NCBI GenBank assembly: GCA_902796465.1
Contig: CADBPK010000239.1
Location: 1 to 6,402 of the forward strand
From: an uncultured Erysipelotrichaceae bacterium
Lineage (GTDB): Bacteria; Bacillota_I; Bacilli_A; Erysipelotrichales; Erysipelotrichaceae
DNA: 6,402 bases
Reading direction: 5' to 3'
This document shows positions 1 through 5,688 of this stretch, piece after piece. The stretch's first letter is position 1. Each line of letters begins with the position of its first letter. The notes below the pieces were generated by a model. The model made no database searches. It was not told where the DNA came from and saw nothing but the letters and a program-made list of their open reading frames with translations. The position numbers were made by a program, and so were the translations under genes.

Positions 1-292
1 CAATACTCAGAACAACAAGCTCTGTCTTGCCGGCGCCGCAGACACAATGCAGAAGAACATCCGACGTATCAATCAGTTCAGCACACTTCGCAGCGATCTC
101 TGCCTGCGCTTTTGTCAGCGGATACTGCAGGGTATATTCCCCGCTGCCTTCCCTGACCGCTTCCAGAGATACCGGCTCCTTTTCCTCCTCCAGCATCATT
201 CTTCCGAAAGAAATGCATCTCCGGCAGTACCATCCATTTGTCCCTTTATAGAAATATGATTCATCTGTGTTCAGACATCTCGGACACTGCAT
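1..292 (-). CDS. comFA: ComFA, DNA helicase/translocase of competence (partial, N-terminal 97 residues)
   Basis: The gene runs off the left edge. The visible start has two CxxC pairs (C3/C6 and C23/C26), which form the four-cysteine zinc site typical of ComFA. After an acidic linker comes the segment YPLTKAQ (57-63), a Q-motif-like entry to the helicase core. Walker A follows as CGAGKTE (85-91), the characteristic ComFA form of motif I. ComFA is a membrane-associated, ATP-driven DEAD-like translocase that helps pull single-stranded DNA into the cytoplasm through ComEC during natural transformation; this role comes from the family. The ATG at 292 is supported by GAGGAG 7-8 nt upstream. The gene sits behind the cupin terminator, so it should have its own promoter in 293-340; I see only a weak TATAAA there. 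comFC would be expected just outside the window. The motor motifs II-VI are not visible, so integrity cannot be judged. Confidence 0.9.
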   Translation of the reverse strand, partial: MQCPRCLNTDESYFYKGTNGWYCRRCISFGRMMLEEEKEPVSLEAVREGSGEYTLQYPLTKAQAEIAAKCAELIDTSDVLLHCVCGAGKTELVVLSI

Positions 293-295
293 GCT

Positions 296-311
296 AAAAC
301 TCCTCAGTTTT
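296..311 (-). promoter_or_regulatory. Small hairpin displaying the comFA ribosome binding site
   Basis: On the minus strand AAAACT and AGTTTT form a perfect 6-bp inverted repeat. The 4-nt loop between them is GAGG, the core of the comFA Shine-Dalgarno sequence. The stem is A/U-rich and weak, so the site is probably accessible. Any regulatory effect is speculative. Confidence 0.35.
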
Positions 312-340
312 TATATTTGCAGGTAATCAGGACATACACG

Positions 341-380
341 AAAAAAGTCATTCCGGCAGTATTGCGGCTGCAGGAATGAC
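341..380 (-). terminator. Rho-independent terminator after the cupin gene
   Basis: Read on the minus strand, GTCATTCC (380-373) pairs with GGAATGAC (354-347). The stem continues inside with CTGC/GCAG after one mismatch (355/372) and closes on an 8-nt loop. It is followed directly by six T residues (346-341). It lies 22 bp past the cupin stop and separates the lysR-MFS-cupin unit from comFA. Confidence 0.88.
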
Positions 381-402
381 CTTTGATACTTTGATGATTT
401 TA

Positions 403-810
403 TTATTGATGGATCTTTTCGTAATCCTCATCACTGACCGGTTCCAGCCATTCATGGGAACCTTCAACATTTCTTGCGATGATGGAAAGATGGGCAAACC
501 AGCTGTCCTTCGCTGCACCGTGCCAATGCTTCACATCCAGCGGAATTGCGACAACGGTACCGGGTACCATATGCACCGGTTCCTTACCCCATTCCTGATA
601 CCAGCCTTCGCCGCCGACACATACCAGCGTCTGTTGTGCACCGTGATGTACATGCCAGTTGTTGCGGCATCCCGGCTCGAAAGTGACATTGGAAATGTCG
701 ACCTGGTCTTCCGGACCTGTCAGTCTGGCAAGCCAGCTTCCTCCGGAAAAGTACTGAATAACAGGATTGACTCCGCCGACTTCAAACGGTGATACATCTT
801 CTTTTTTCAT
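403..810 (-). CDS. Small single-domain cupin, metal-binding (substrate unknown)
   Basis: A 135-residue protein that is essentially one cupin beta-barrel. Cupin motif 1 runs from G47 to G67 with H53 and H55 as metal ligands. The usual glutamate is replaced by glutamine (Q59 or Q60, in AQQTL). Motif 2 is G84 to H95, in PLDVKHWHGAA, giving the third histidine. The HxH...Q...H set with GWYQE and KHWHGA resembles the manganese cupins grouped with (R)-selective hydroxynitrile lyases and the cupin halves of carboxymuconolactone decarboxylase-like proteins; the reaction cannot be assigned from this. No signal peptide, so cytoplasmic. Its ATG overlaps the stop of the upstream transporter gene in an ATGA, so the two are probably translationally coupled; the purine-rich GGAAAGGAAAG precedes it. 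The pairing suggests it acts on whatever the transporter imports. Cupin fold is certain, function open. Confidence 0.88.
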   Translation of the reverse strand: MKKEDVSPFEVGGVNPVIQYFSGGSWLARLTGPEDQVDISNVTFEPGCRNNWHVHHGAQQTLVCVGGEGWYQEWGKEPVHMVPGTVVAIPLDVKHWHGAAKDSWFAHLSIIARNVEGSHEWLEPVSDEDYEKIHQ

Positions 811-2030
811 ATGTTTTCTTTCCTTTCCTTATGCTTTTTTACACCATTTGTATAAACGTAGGTAATGATTGCGAATGCTGTGATCATCATTGCGAGGATG
901 ATCATCAGGGTCACGGTATATCCGCCTGTTGCGTCATAGATAAATCCGATAATGGAGGAGAATGCCGCGCTGCACATTGTACCGCACATGTTGATGGTGG
1001 GATATGTCCTGCCGTAGTTGGCCATTCCGAATACTTCCTTGGAAAGCGTGACTGTTCCTACAGTAGCCATGGAATATGTCAGACCGATACAGGCCGCTGC
1101 GACAAACATAACTGCTCTTGACGGGATGAACATCATCATGAGGACACCGGCGAAGACCAGTACGGTATAAATGCTCATGGAGATGCGTGCGCCGATCTTG
1201 TCAACAAGCGCACCCAGCACGATTTTTCCGCCTGTATTGACGAACATGCAGATGGACAGCATTGTCGCTCCGACAGAAGCATCCAGTCCGCTTTCTGCCG
1301 CTACGCCCGGGAAATGCTGGGTAATCGAAGTGGATGCTGCACCGCATACCGCAAATACGCAGAGCATTGCGACAAGCATCTTGTTGATTGGCAATGATTC
1401 CTGAACTTCTGCTGCGGTATTTACAGCAGCAGTCTTTTCCCCGTAAGGCTTCTGTCCTTTGACATATGGATCAATGGCAGGAAGGAAGAAGATCGCAGGC
1501 AGGTTCAGAAGGACCATCAGCACCGCGCTGATGACATAAGCTGTTCTCCAGCCGCTGGAAGCGATGATGGATGACATGACCGGTGAGAACACCGCACCGG
1601 CAAGTCCGCTGAAGCCCATGGCAATACTGGTAACCAGTGCATTGTTTTTGAAAAACCAGTGATTGATCACGATCGTGACAAAGACGAATCCGACGATTCC
1701 GGATGCGAATCCGCGCAGGCCGTTCAGTACATACATCAGAAATACGTTATTGCAGAGCGCAAGCAATGCTGTGCTTCCTGCGATCAAAGCTGTCATAGCT
1801 ATCAGCATTGTCTTCAGGTTTTTCTCTTTCATCACACGCGGGGACATCATACCGCCTGCCGCAAAGCAGAGATTGCCGATCGTAACATTCATGCTTACAG
1901 CACCTCTGAGCAGACCAAGTTCCTCCGCGATCGGTGTAAAGAATGAGCCGGCTATATTTGTGATCAGACCGACGCCGGAAGCGATCAGTCCGCATAATGC
2001 AGCGATAATTACTATATATTTACCCTTCAT
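807..2030 (-). CDS. MFS transporter, OFA/MCT-like (oxalate/formate antiporter-type)
   Basis: A 407-residue, 12-segment major facilitator protein of the plasma membrane. The N-half has the segment INHWFF (122-127) followed by a glycine-rich helix and GWR (160-162). The central loop carries DPYVKGQKPYGE (187-198). Both are typical of the OFA/monocarboxylate branch of the superfamily. The C-half has a clear MFS motif A, GALVDKIGAR (273-282). The C-terminus is short and basic. The family suggests a small organic anion as substrate, but the exact compound cannot be read from the sequence. The start is fixed by AGGAGG (2041-2036), 5 nt before the ATG. It has its own promoter in the 68-bp gap after lysR and is coupled to the cupin gene by a 4-bp overlap. 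Control by the adjacent LysR-type protein is an inference from position. Confidence 0.88.
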   Translation of the reverse strand: MKGKYIVIIAALCGLIASGVGLITNIAGSFFTPIAEELGLLRGAVSMNVTIGNLCFAAGGMMSPRVMKEKNLKTMLIAMTALIAGSTALLALCNNVFLMYVLNGLRGFASGIVGFVFVTIVINHWFFKNNALVTSIAMGFSGLAGAVFSPVMSSIIASSGWRTAYVISAVLMVLLNLPAIFFLPAIDPYVKGQKPYGEKTAAVNTAAEVQESLPINKMLVAMLCVFAVCGAASTSITQHFPGVAAESGLDASVGATMLSICMFVNTGGKIVLGALVDKIGARISMSIYTVLVFAGVLMMMFIPSRAVMFVAAACIGLTYSMATVGTVTLSKEVFGMANYGRTYPTINMCGTMCSAAFSSIIGFIYDATGGYTVTLMIILAMMITAFAIITYVYTNGVKKHKERKENI

Positions 2031-2035
2031 GAGTG

Positions 2036-2073
2036 CCTCCTGTTGTGCTTACAACTGCAGTATATACAGGAGG
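2036..2073 (-). repeat. Perfect 8-bp inverted repeat pairing the MFS Shine-Dalgarno with the promoter spacer
   Basis: On the minus strand CCTCCTGT (2073-2066) is the exact complement of ACAGGAGG (2043-2036), which contains the MFS ribosome binding site. The 22-nt between them includes the -10 box and a smaller dyad, TTGT-AAGC-ACAA (2054-2043). In RNA read through from lysR the repeat would form a stem hiding the ribosome binding site. RNA starting at the internal promoter would lack the upstream arm. It could instead be an operator. Confidence 0.55.
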
Positions 2074-2087
2074 TTTATTTATATCAA
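2059..2087 (-). promoter_or_regulatory. Sigma-70/sigma-A promoter for the MFS-cupin operon
   Basis: The -35 box TTGATA (2087-2082) and the -10 box TATACT (2064-2059) are separated by exactly 17 bp, and each box has one mismatch to consensus. The predicted start is near 2052, giving a leader of about 20 nt that holds the AGGAGG. The small palindrome TTGTAAGCACAA lies at the predicted start site and could be an operator. Confidence 0.72.
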
Positions 2088-2098
2088 ATACTTAATAA

Positions 2099-2989
2099 TT
2101 ATCGATTTTCCATGCCCGGAAAGCTTGATATAAAATCAATGAATTTCCTGGCAGCTTCCGTCTTTACGGACGTCTGTTTCCAGACAATTGCACTTCTTGT
2201 ACTGATCTCGGGGCTCAGCGGCTTCAGGATCACTTTTGTCTGATCCAGGAACGGAACAGACCCCATAGCTGACAGTGATACGGCATGAGCGTCATATATC
2301 AGCTGTGCTGCCGTTCCGCCCAGGGCATTGTTATATGCAATATGCAGATCTTCCGGGTTCCTGCCGAGCCAGCTGTACAGCTCCGCTGCCACAGAACCGC
2401 GGAGAGGGAGTACCAGTTCACGGTCATGCAGATCCTGCGGCCGTATTAATTCCAGGGATGCCAGCGGGTCATCTGCCCGCATCATTGCGCACCAGGTCTC
2501 CGGTTCCGCAAAGCGGATAAAACTCATTCCGGAAAGATCGATCGGTTCAAGCATGACGCCGAAATCGATCAGTCCCCTTTCCAGCTGGTACCGGCCCATA
2601 TCGGCTGTGGAAGTAAATACTTCAAACAGAACGCCCGGATATTGTTTCCGGAAAGCACTCATCATTTTGCTTAACAGAGCAGTAGAACGGATCAGACCGG
2701 TCGTGATCCGGATGACCCCGCTCAGGGATTCGCTGTTGGTTTTCAGATCGGAAACCGTTTTATCCGAAAGTTCAATGATCTCTTCCGCCCTTTCCTTCAG
2801 CAGCATTCCTTCCGCAGTCAGACGCATCTTCCTGACATCACGTTCAAAGAGCGGAACACCCAGTTCTTCTTCCAGTTCCCTGATCTGCCGGCTAAGTGTC
2901 GGCTGTGTTATATGCAGCAGCTCTGCCGCTTTTGTTATATTCTCTGTTTTTGTAATCATCAGAAAATATCTCAGTATCCGCAGTTCCAT
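2099..2989 (-). CDS. LysR-type transcriptional regulator
   Basis: A 296-residue protein of normal family length. The N-terminal winged helix-turn-helix is classic: ITKAAELLHITQPTLSRQI (18-36), then LEEELGVPLFER (39-50) and LTAEG (57-61). A linker helix (about 62-90) leads to the two-lobed, periplasmic-binding-like effector domain (about 91-290) that senses a small molecule. The protein is a cytoplasmic DNA-binding dimer or tetramer. The start is supported by GGAGG (3001-2997), 7 nt upstream. It is unusual in lying in the same direction as, and immediately upstream of, its presumed target (MFS-cupin) instead of being divergent. The likely inducer is the transported substrate or a product of it; this is inferred from context. 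No named orthologue recognised. Confidence 0.92.
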   Translation of the reverse strand: MELRILRYFLMITKTENITKAAELLHITQPTLSRQIRELEEELGVPLFERDVRKMRLTAEGMLLKERAEEIIELSDKTVSDLKTNSESLSGVIRITTGLIRSTALLSKMMSAFRKQYPGVLFEVFTSTADMGRYQLERGLIDFGVMLEPIDLSGMSFIRFAEPETWCAMMRADDPLASLELIRPQDLHDRELVLPLRGSVAAELYSWLGRNPEDLHIAYNNALGGTAAQLIYDAHAVSLSAMGSVPFLDQTKVILKPLSPEISTRSAIVWKQTSVKTEAARKFIDFISSFPGMENR

Positions 2990-3036
2990 ACCTGATCCTC
3001 CGCGCCGGTTCTGTGCCGGAATGCTTACCGATATCT

Positions 3037-3086
3037 ATTTTACAGGCTGAAAAGCCAATGAGCTATGAAGAAAACATCGTATAGCT
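3037..3086 (-). promoter_or_regulatory. Upstream region of lysR with candidate operator and weak -10
   Basis: Between the gpsA terminator and lysR an inverted repeat AGCTAT-N14-ATAGCT (3086-3061) fits the general dyad layout of a LysR-family binding site. A possible -10, TAAAAT (3042-3037), lies about 20 bp downstream with no convincing -35. A second small dyad, GGCT-TTTC-AGCC, sits at 3056-3045. The arrangement would suit autoregulation over the promoter, but none of this is strong. Confidence 0.35.
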
Positions 3087-3087
3087 T

Positions 3088-3129
3088 AAAAAGACCTCCT
3101 CACAAAATATCATCGTGAGAAAGTCTTTT
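3088..3129 (-). terminator. Rho-independent terminator after gpsA
   Basis: On the minus strand a 15-bp stem (arms 3129-3115 and 3103-3089) pairs along its whole length with only two G-U wobbles, around an 11-nt loop. It ends in a run of five T residues (3092-3088). It begins 11 bp past the gpsA stop and closes the ispD-lipoprotein-gpsA unit. The A-rich opposite side could give weak termination on the plus strand too. Confidence 0.9.
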
Positions 3130-3139
3130 CTTCAGCTGA

Positions 3140-4135
3140 TTACTGATGCAGAAGTTCTGATTTGGTATCCCGTTCCATTAACTTCCTTACGGTAGCCGTC
3201 GGATCAGCACCGCCGTTCACAACTGCATTCACGGCTGCTGTGATCGGCATTTCCACATCATATTGTTTCATCATAGCCATTGCGGCAGGCAGCGCGTTGA
3301 TTCCTTCCACGACCATACCGACCTGTTTTACAGCTTCTTCCGGGGCAATACCCTGCCCGATCAGGTTTCCGCAGCGGTTGTTGCGGCTGTGCTGACTGGT
3401 TGCGGTTACGATCAGATCACCCATACCGGCAAGCCCCAGGAATGTATCATCAAGGCAGCCAAGTTTTGCGCCAAGCCGTTCCATTTCAGCCAGTCCTCTG
3501 GTGATGATCGCTGCTTTCGTGTTATCCCCGTATCCGAGACCGGCGGAAATACCGGAAGCCAGCGCGATGATATTCTTCAGGGCGCCGCACAGTTCAACAC
3601 CCTTGATGTCTGTATTGGTATAGACACGCAATACGGAATTTGTAAATTCGTCCTGTACGATCTTTGTAATCGCAGGATCTTTATGTGCCGCAACGATCGT
3701 TGTCGGCAGATCCCTGGCCACTTCCTCGGCATGTGTCGGTCCGGAAAGCGCAACGACAGGGACATCAGGAATCTCTGCAGAGATCACTTCACTCATCGTA
3801 AGCAGCGTATCCTTTTCGATACCTTTGGCGACATCGACGATGATCTGCTTTTCTGAAATATACGGGGCAGCTTTCTGCGCCGTGGATCTCACAAATACCG
3901 AAGGCACCGCAAACAAAACGATATCCGCATCCTCACAAGCTTCACGGATCTCCTTTGTAAAACGGATCTGTTCCGGGATCACCATGCCCGGCAGATTCTT
4001 ATGCCGGCGGGTCTGATCCAGTGTGTCAACTTCCTCCGCGATTGCCGACCAGACTGTAACTGTTTTGCCTGCATTCGCGAGCATCCTTGCCAGTGCGATT
4101 CCCCATGTGCCAGCTCCGAGAACTCCTATTTTCAT
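3140..4135 (-). CDS. gpsA: NAD(P)H-dependent glycerol-3-phosphate dehydrogenase
   Basis: GpsA reduces dihydroxyacetone phosphate to sn-glycerol 3-phosphate in the cytoplasm, supplying the backbone for membrane phospholipids. The 331 residues match the usual length. The N-terminal Rossmann fold begins with GAGTWG (7-12). AVPS (76-79) and VAKGIE (102-107) follow, then SGPTHAEEVA (131-140). The catalytic lysine is in CGALKN (K187). The helical C-terminal domain holds GLAGMGDLIVT (234-244), the SRNN substrate/phosphate-binding stretch (250-253), and the closing KLMERDTKSE. All key residues look intact. It lies 49 bp after the lipoprotein gene and before a strong terminator, so it is probably the last gene of the ispD operon. 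The ribosome binding site is an unusual run of seven G residues. Membership of the family is certain. Confidence 0.97.
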   Translation of the reverse strand: MKIGVLGAGTWGIALARMLANAGKTVTVWSAIAEEVDTLDQTRRHKNLPGMVIPEQIRFTKEIREACEDADIVLFAVPSVFVRSTAQKAAPYISEKQIIVDVAKGIEKDTLLTMSEVISAEIPDVPVVALSGPTHAEEVARDLPTTIVAAHKDPAITKIVQDEFTNSVLRVYTNTDIKGVELCGALKNIIALASGISAGLGYGDNTKAAIITRGLAEMERLGAKLGCLDDTFLGLAGMGDLIVTATSQHSRNNRCGNLIGQGIAPEEAVKQVGMVVEGINALPAAMAMMKQYDVEMPITAAVNAVVNGGADPTATVRKLMERDTKSELLHQ

Positions 4136-4139
4136 AATT

Positions 4140-4147
4140 CCCCCCCT
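4140..4147 (-). promoter_or_regulatory. Poly-G ribosome binding site of gpsA
   Basis: On the minus strand AGGGGGGG (4147-4140) sits 4 nt before the gpsA ATG. No AGGAGG-like alternative exists nearby, so this tract must act as the Shine-Dalgarno sequence, partly through G-U pairs. A seven-base homopolymer is prone to slipped-strand length change. Confidence 0.6.
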
Positions 4148-4184
4148 GTTGTGTTTATTTGTGAGACATCATAACACGATTTAT

Positions 4185-4910
4185 TTACAAATTGATACCT
4201 GCATACATTTCAAGGAATACGATCTTCACATCCGTGATCTGCGCATTATGCTCAGGATCTTCATAAACATCGATCACATAAAGAGAAACGACCGGATCAC
4301 TTGTGACCATTTCCCCGCGGCACAGGATCCTGTAGTTTGTGCCGGATACAACCTGGGTGCCGAGCAGTGCGACCGGATAAAAACCGACGCCGGTATATCC
4401 TTCCGCAGCTTTGTCAAAAGCGTTCTGGGCATTCTCCGGCAGTCTGACCGGGTCTGCTTTCTTCACTTCCCAGCTCCCTACAGCTTCCTGCGTATTCACG
4501 TTCTCCAGCGTATAGATATTATTGATATCCATCTTGATATTCCCGATGATCTCCGGACTGCCTTCAAAAGGCTCATAGATCGTCAGAATATACCACTCCG
4601 GTTCCGCATCCGGTGTCACGACTGTCCCGGTGCAGAGATATGCCCTGTTGGTTCCGGAAACAACCTGCTCCGCAACCACAGCGACCGGTGTATATCCGAC
4701 ACCCGTCAATGTTTCTGTCGCCTGTTCAAAGACAGCAGTTTCTTTTTCTGTCAGGTTTACGTTTGCTTCACTGTTTACCGTCCATCCGCCCGGCGCGGAA
4801 AGTTGTTCATTATTCTCTTCTTTTTGTTCGGATGCCTGCTTTCCAGTGCAGCCTGCTGTCATGACAGCCAGAACTGTCACGCATAATAATGCAATTCCTG
4901 TTTTTTTCAT
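4185..4910 (-). CDS. Lipoprotein with two tandem cystatin-like domains
   Basis: A 241-residue secreted, lipid-anchored protein. The N-terminus is a basic and hydrophobic signal peptide ending in the lipobox TAGC (C21), followed by a charged, flexible linker to about residue 40. Two copies of one domain follow (about 43-129 and 147-233), offset by exactly 104 residues. Each starts with G-[GS]-W-x-V. A helix comes next (VFEQATETL / AFDKAAEGY), then GVG[YF]-x-PVA, then QVVSGTN (82-88 and 186-192), a strand with LC, and the strand YILTIYE / YVIDVYE. The order and the QVVSGTNY signature resemble eukaryotic cystatins/stefins, whose QxVxG loop blocks papain-like cysteine proteases. Inhibitor activity is inference; the match rests on a short motif plus layout. 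Two ATGs lie in tandem; the second (4910) is chosen because GGGAG is 6 nt upstream of it and only 3 nt from the first (4913). It lies between ispD (27 bp upstream) and gpsA, probably in one operon. Confidence 0.85.
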   Translation of the reverse strand: MKKTGIALLCVTVLAVMTAGCTGKQASEQKEENNEQLSAPGGWTVNSEANVNLTEKETAVFEQATETLTGVGYTPVAVVAEQVVSGTNRAYLCTGTVVTPDAEPEWYILTIYEPFEGSPEIIGNIKMDINNIYTLENVNTQEAVGSWEVKKADPVRLPENAQNAFDKAAEGYTGVGFYPVALLGTQVVSGTNYRILCRGEMVTSDPVVSLYVIDVYEDPEHNAQITDVKIVFLEMYAGINL

Positions 4911-4937
4911 CATTTACTCCCTGGTATAAAAATCTCT

Positions 4938-5582
4938 TCACCGCAGATCTTCCGGAGTCGTGATCTTGATATTTCCGTAATCTCCTTCAACGAGCCTGAT
5001 CTTCCTGCGGCTGTATTTTTCAAATACGGAACAATCGTCCGTACCGGTAAAACCATCCTCTATTGCCCTCCGCATACAGCGGATGATATCGGAGGTATAG
5101 AAAACCTGCGGGGTCTGTGCCGCGTACAGCGTATCACGGTCCGGTGTTTTCTGAATATACCCGTCTTTGGTCACCTTGATGGTGTCCTTGACCGGTACAG
5201 CGAGACATGCGGCTTTTTCCTCTTTCATGGCTTTCTTCAAAGCACGAAGGGATTTCATGGTCAGATACGGACGGGCTCCGTCATGGATCATGACAACGTC
5301 TTCAAGCGCTGCGCTGAGTCCGCTGATAACACTTTCCTGTCTTGTACTGCCTCCTTTTACGATCGTTATGGCTCCAGGCCAGAAATCCATTTTGATATGT
5401 TTCTGGTATTCCCGGATATCAGTAACAACGACGACCTGCGTACAGTCTTTGTCCTGCAGGAAGGCATCCATCGTTTTTTCCAGTATCATTTTCCCGTCTG
5501 ACAGTTTTGCGTATACTTTGTTGAATCCAAGCTTCATCCTGGTCCCGCTGCCTGCCGCAACGATCACTGCGCTGTATTTCAT
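4938..5582 (-). CDS. ispD: 2-C-methyl-D-erythritol 4-phosphate cytidylyltransferase
   Basis: IspD joins CTP and MEP to give CDP-methylerythritol, the third step of the MEP route to isoprenoids, in the cytoplasm. The N-terminal nucleotide-binding motif is VAAGSGTRM (8-16, catalytic-type R15), followed by K22. GGSTRQESV (77-85), HDGARP (100-105), VPVKDTIK (129-136) and QTPQVF (156-161) follow. The substrate-side motifs are TDDCSVFE (181-188) and GNIKITTPEDL (203-213), the latter holding the conserved lysine K206. At 214 residues it is slightly short: the chain stops just after TTPEDLR, without the last helix seen in many homologues. All catalytic motifs are present. Related CTP-transfer enzymes such as TarI/IspD-like ribitol-phosphate cytidylyltransferases share this fold, but no teichoic acid partner gene is adjacent. 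GGGA (5591-5588) lies 5 nt before the ATG. A terminator precedes it, so a promoter is expected in 5583-5664; only TATGAT-like -10 sequences without a good -35 are visible. Confidence 0.92.
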   Translation of the reverse strand: MKYSAVIVAAGSGTRMKLGFNKVYAKLSDGKMILEKTMDAFLQDKDCTQVVVVTDIREYQKHIKMDFWPGAITIVKGGSTRQESVISGLSAALEDVVMIHDGARPYLTMKSLRALKKAMKEEKAACLAVPVKDTIKVTKDGYIQKTPDRDTLYAAQTPQVFYTSDIIRCMRRAIEDGFTGTDDCSVFEKYSRRKIRLVEGDYGNIKITTPEDLR

Positions 5583-5664
5583 ATCATTCCCATTCCTTTT
5601 TATAAATCATACAGAAACATCATAAACTATTTTTTCTTCTTTGTATGTGTTTTTATCGAATCAT

Positions 5665-5688
5665 AAAAAAACCAGCTTTCGCTGACTC
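5665..5688 (-). terminator. Rho-independent terminator with GNRA tetraloop after the membrane protein gene
   Basis: On the minus strand CAGC-GAAA-GCTG forms a 4-bp core with a GAAA tetraloop, extended to about 8 bp by A-U and G-U pairs. Seven T residues (5671-5665) follow and overlap the lower stem. The stop codon of the membrane protein gene lies at the base of the stem. The stem is short, so termination may be incomplete and some read-through into ispD is possible. Confidence 0.75.

Noticed and set aside
341..2989. lysR-MFS-cupin as a mobile element cargo
   Set aside because: No transposase, flanking direct or inverted repeats, or obvious composition shift was seen; terminators at the ends are simply those of operons.
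2328..3050. A 240-codon open frame on the plus strand opposite lysR
   Set aside because: The minus-strand frame is an unambiguous LysR-type regulator, and the plus-strand product is a serine-rich, low-complexity shadow with no ribosome binding site.
4136..4184. Separate promoter for gpsA using TATGAT in the lipoprotein-gpsA gap
   Set aside because: A TATGAT is present, but no acceptable -35 lies 16-18 bp upstream, so co-transcription with ispD is the simpler reading.
4023..4886. A 287-codon open frame on the plus strand opposite the lipoprotein and the gpsA start
   Set aside because: It is antisense to two well-supported genes, crosses their boundary, and its translation is rich in Cys, His and Arg with no recognisable domain. 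It is a shadow of their codon usage.
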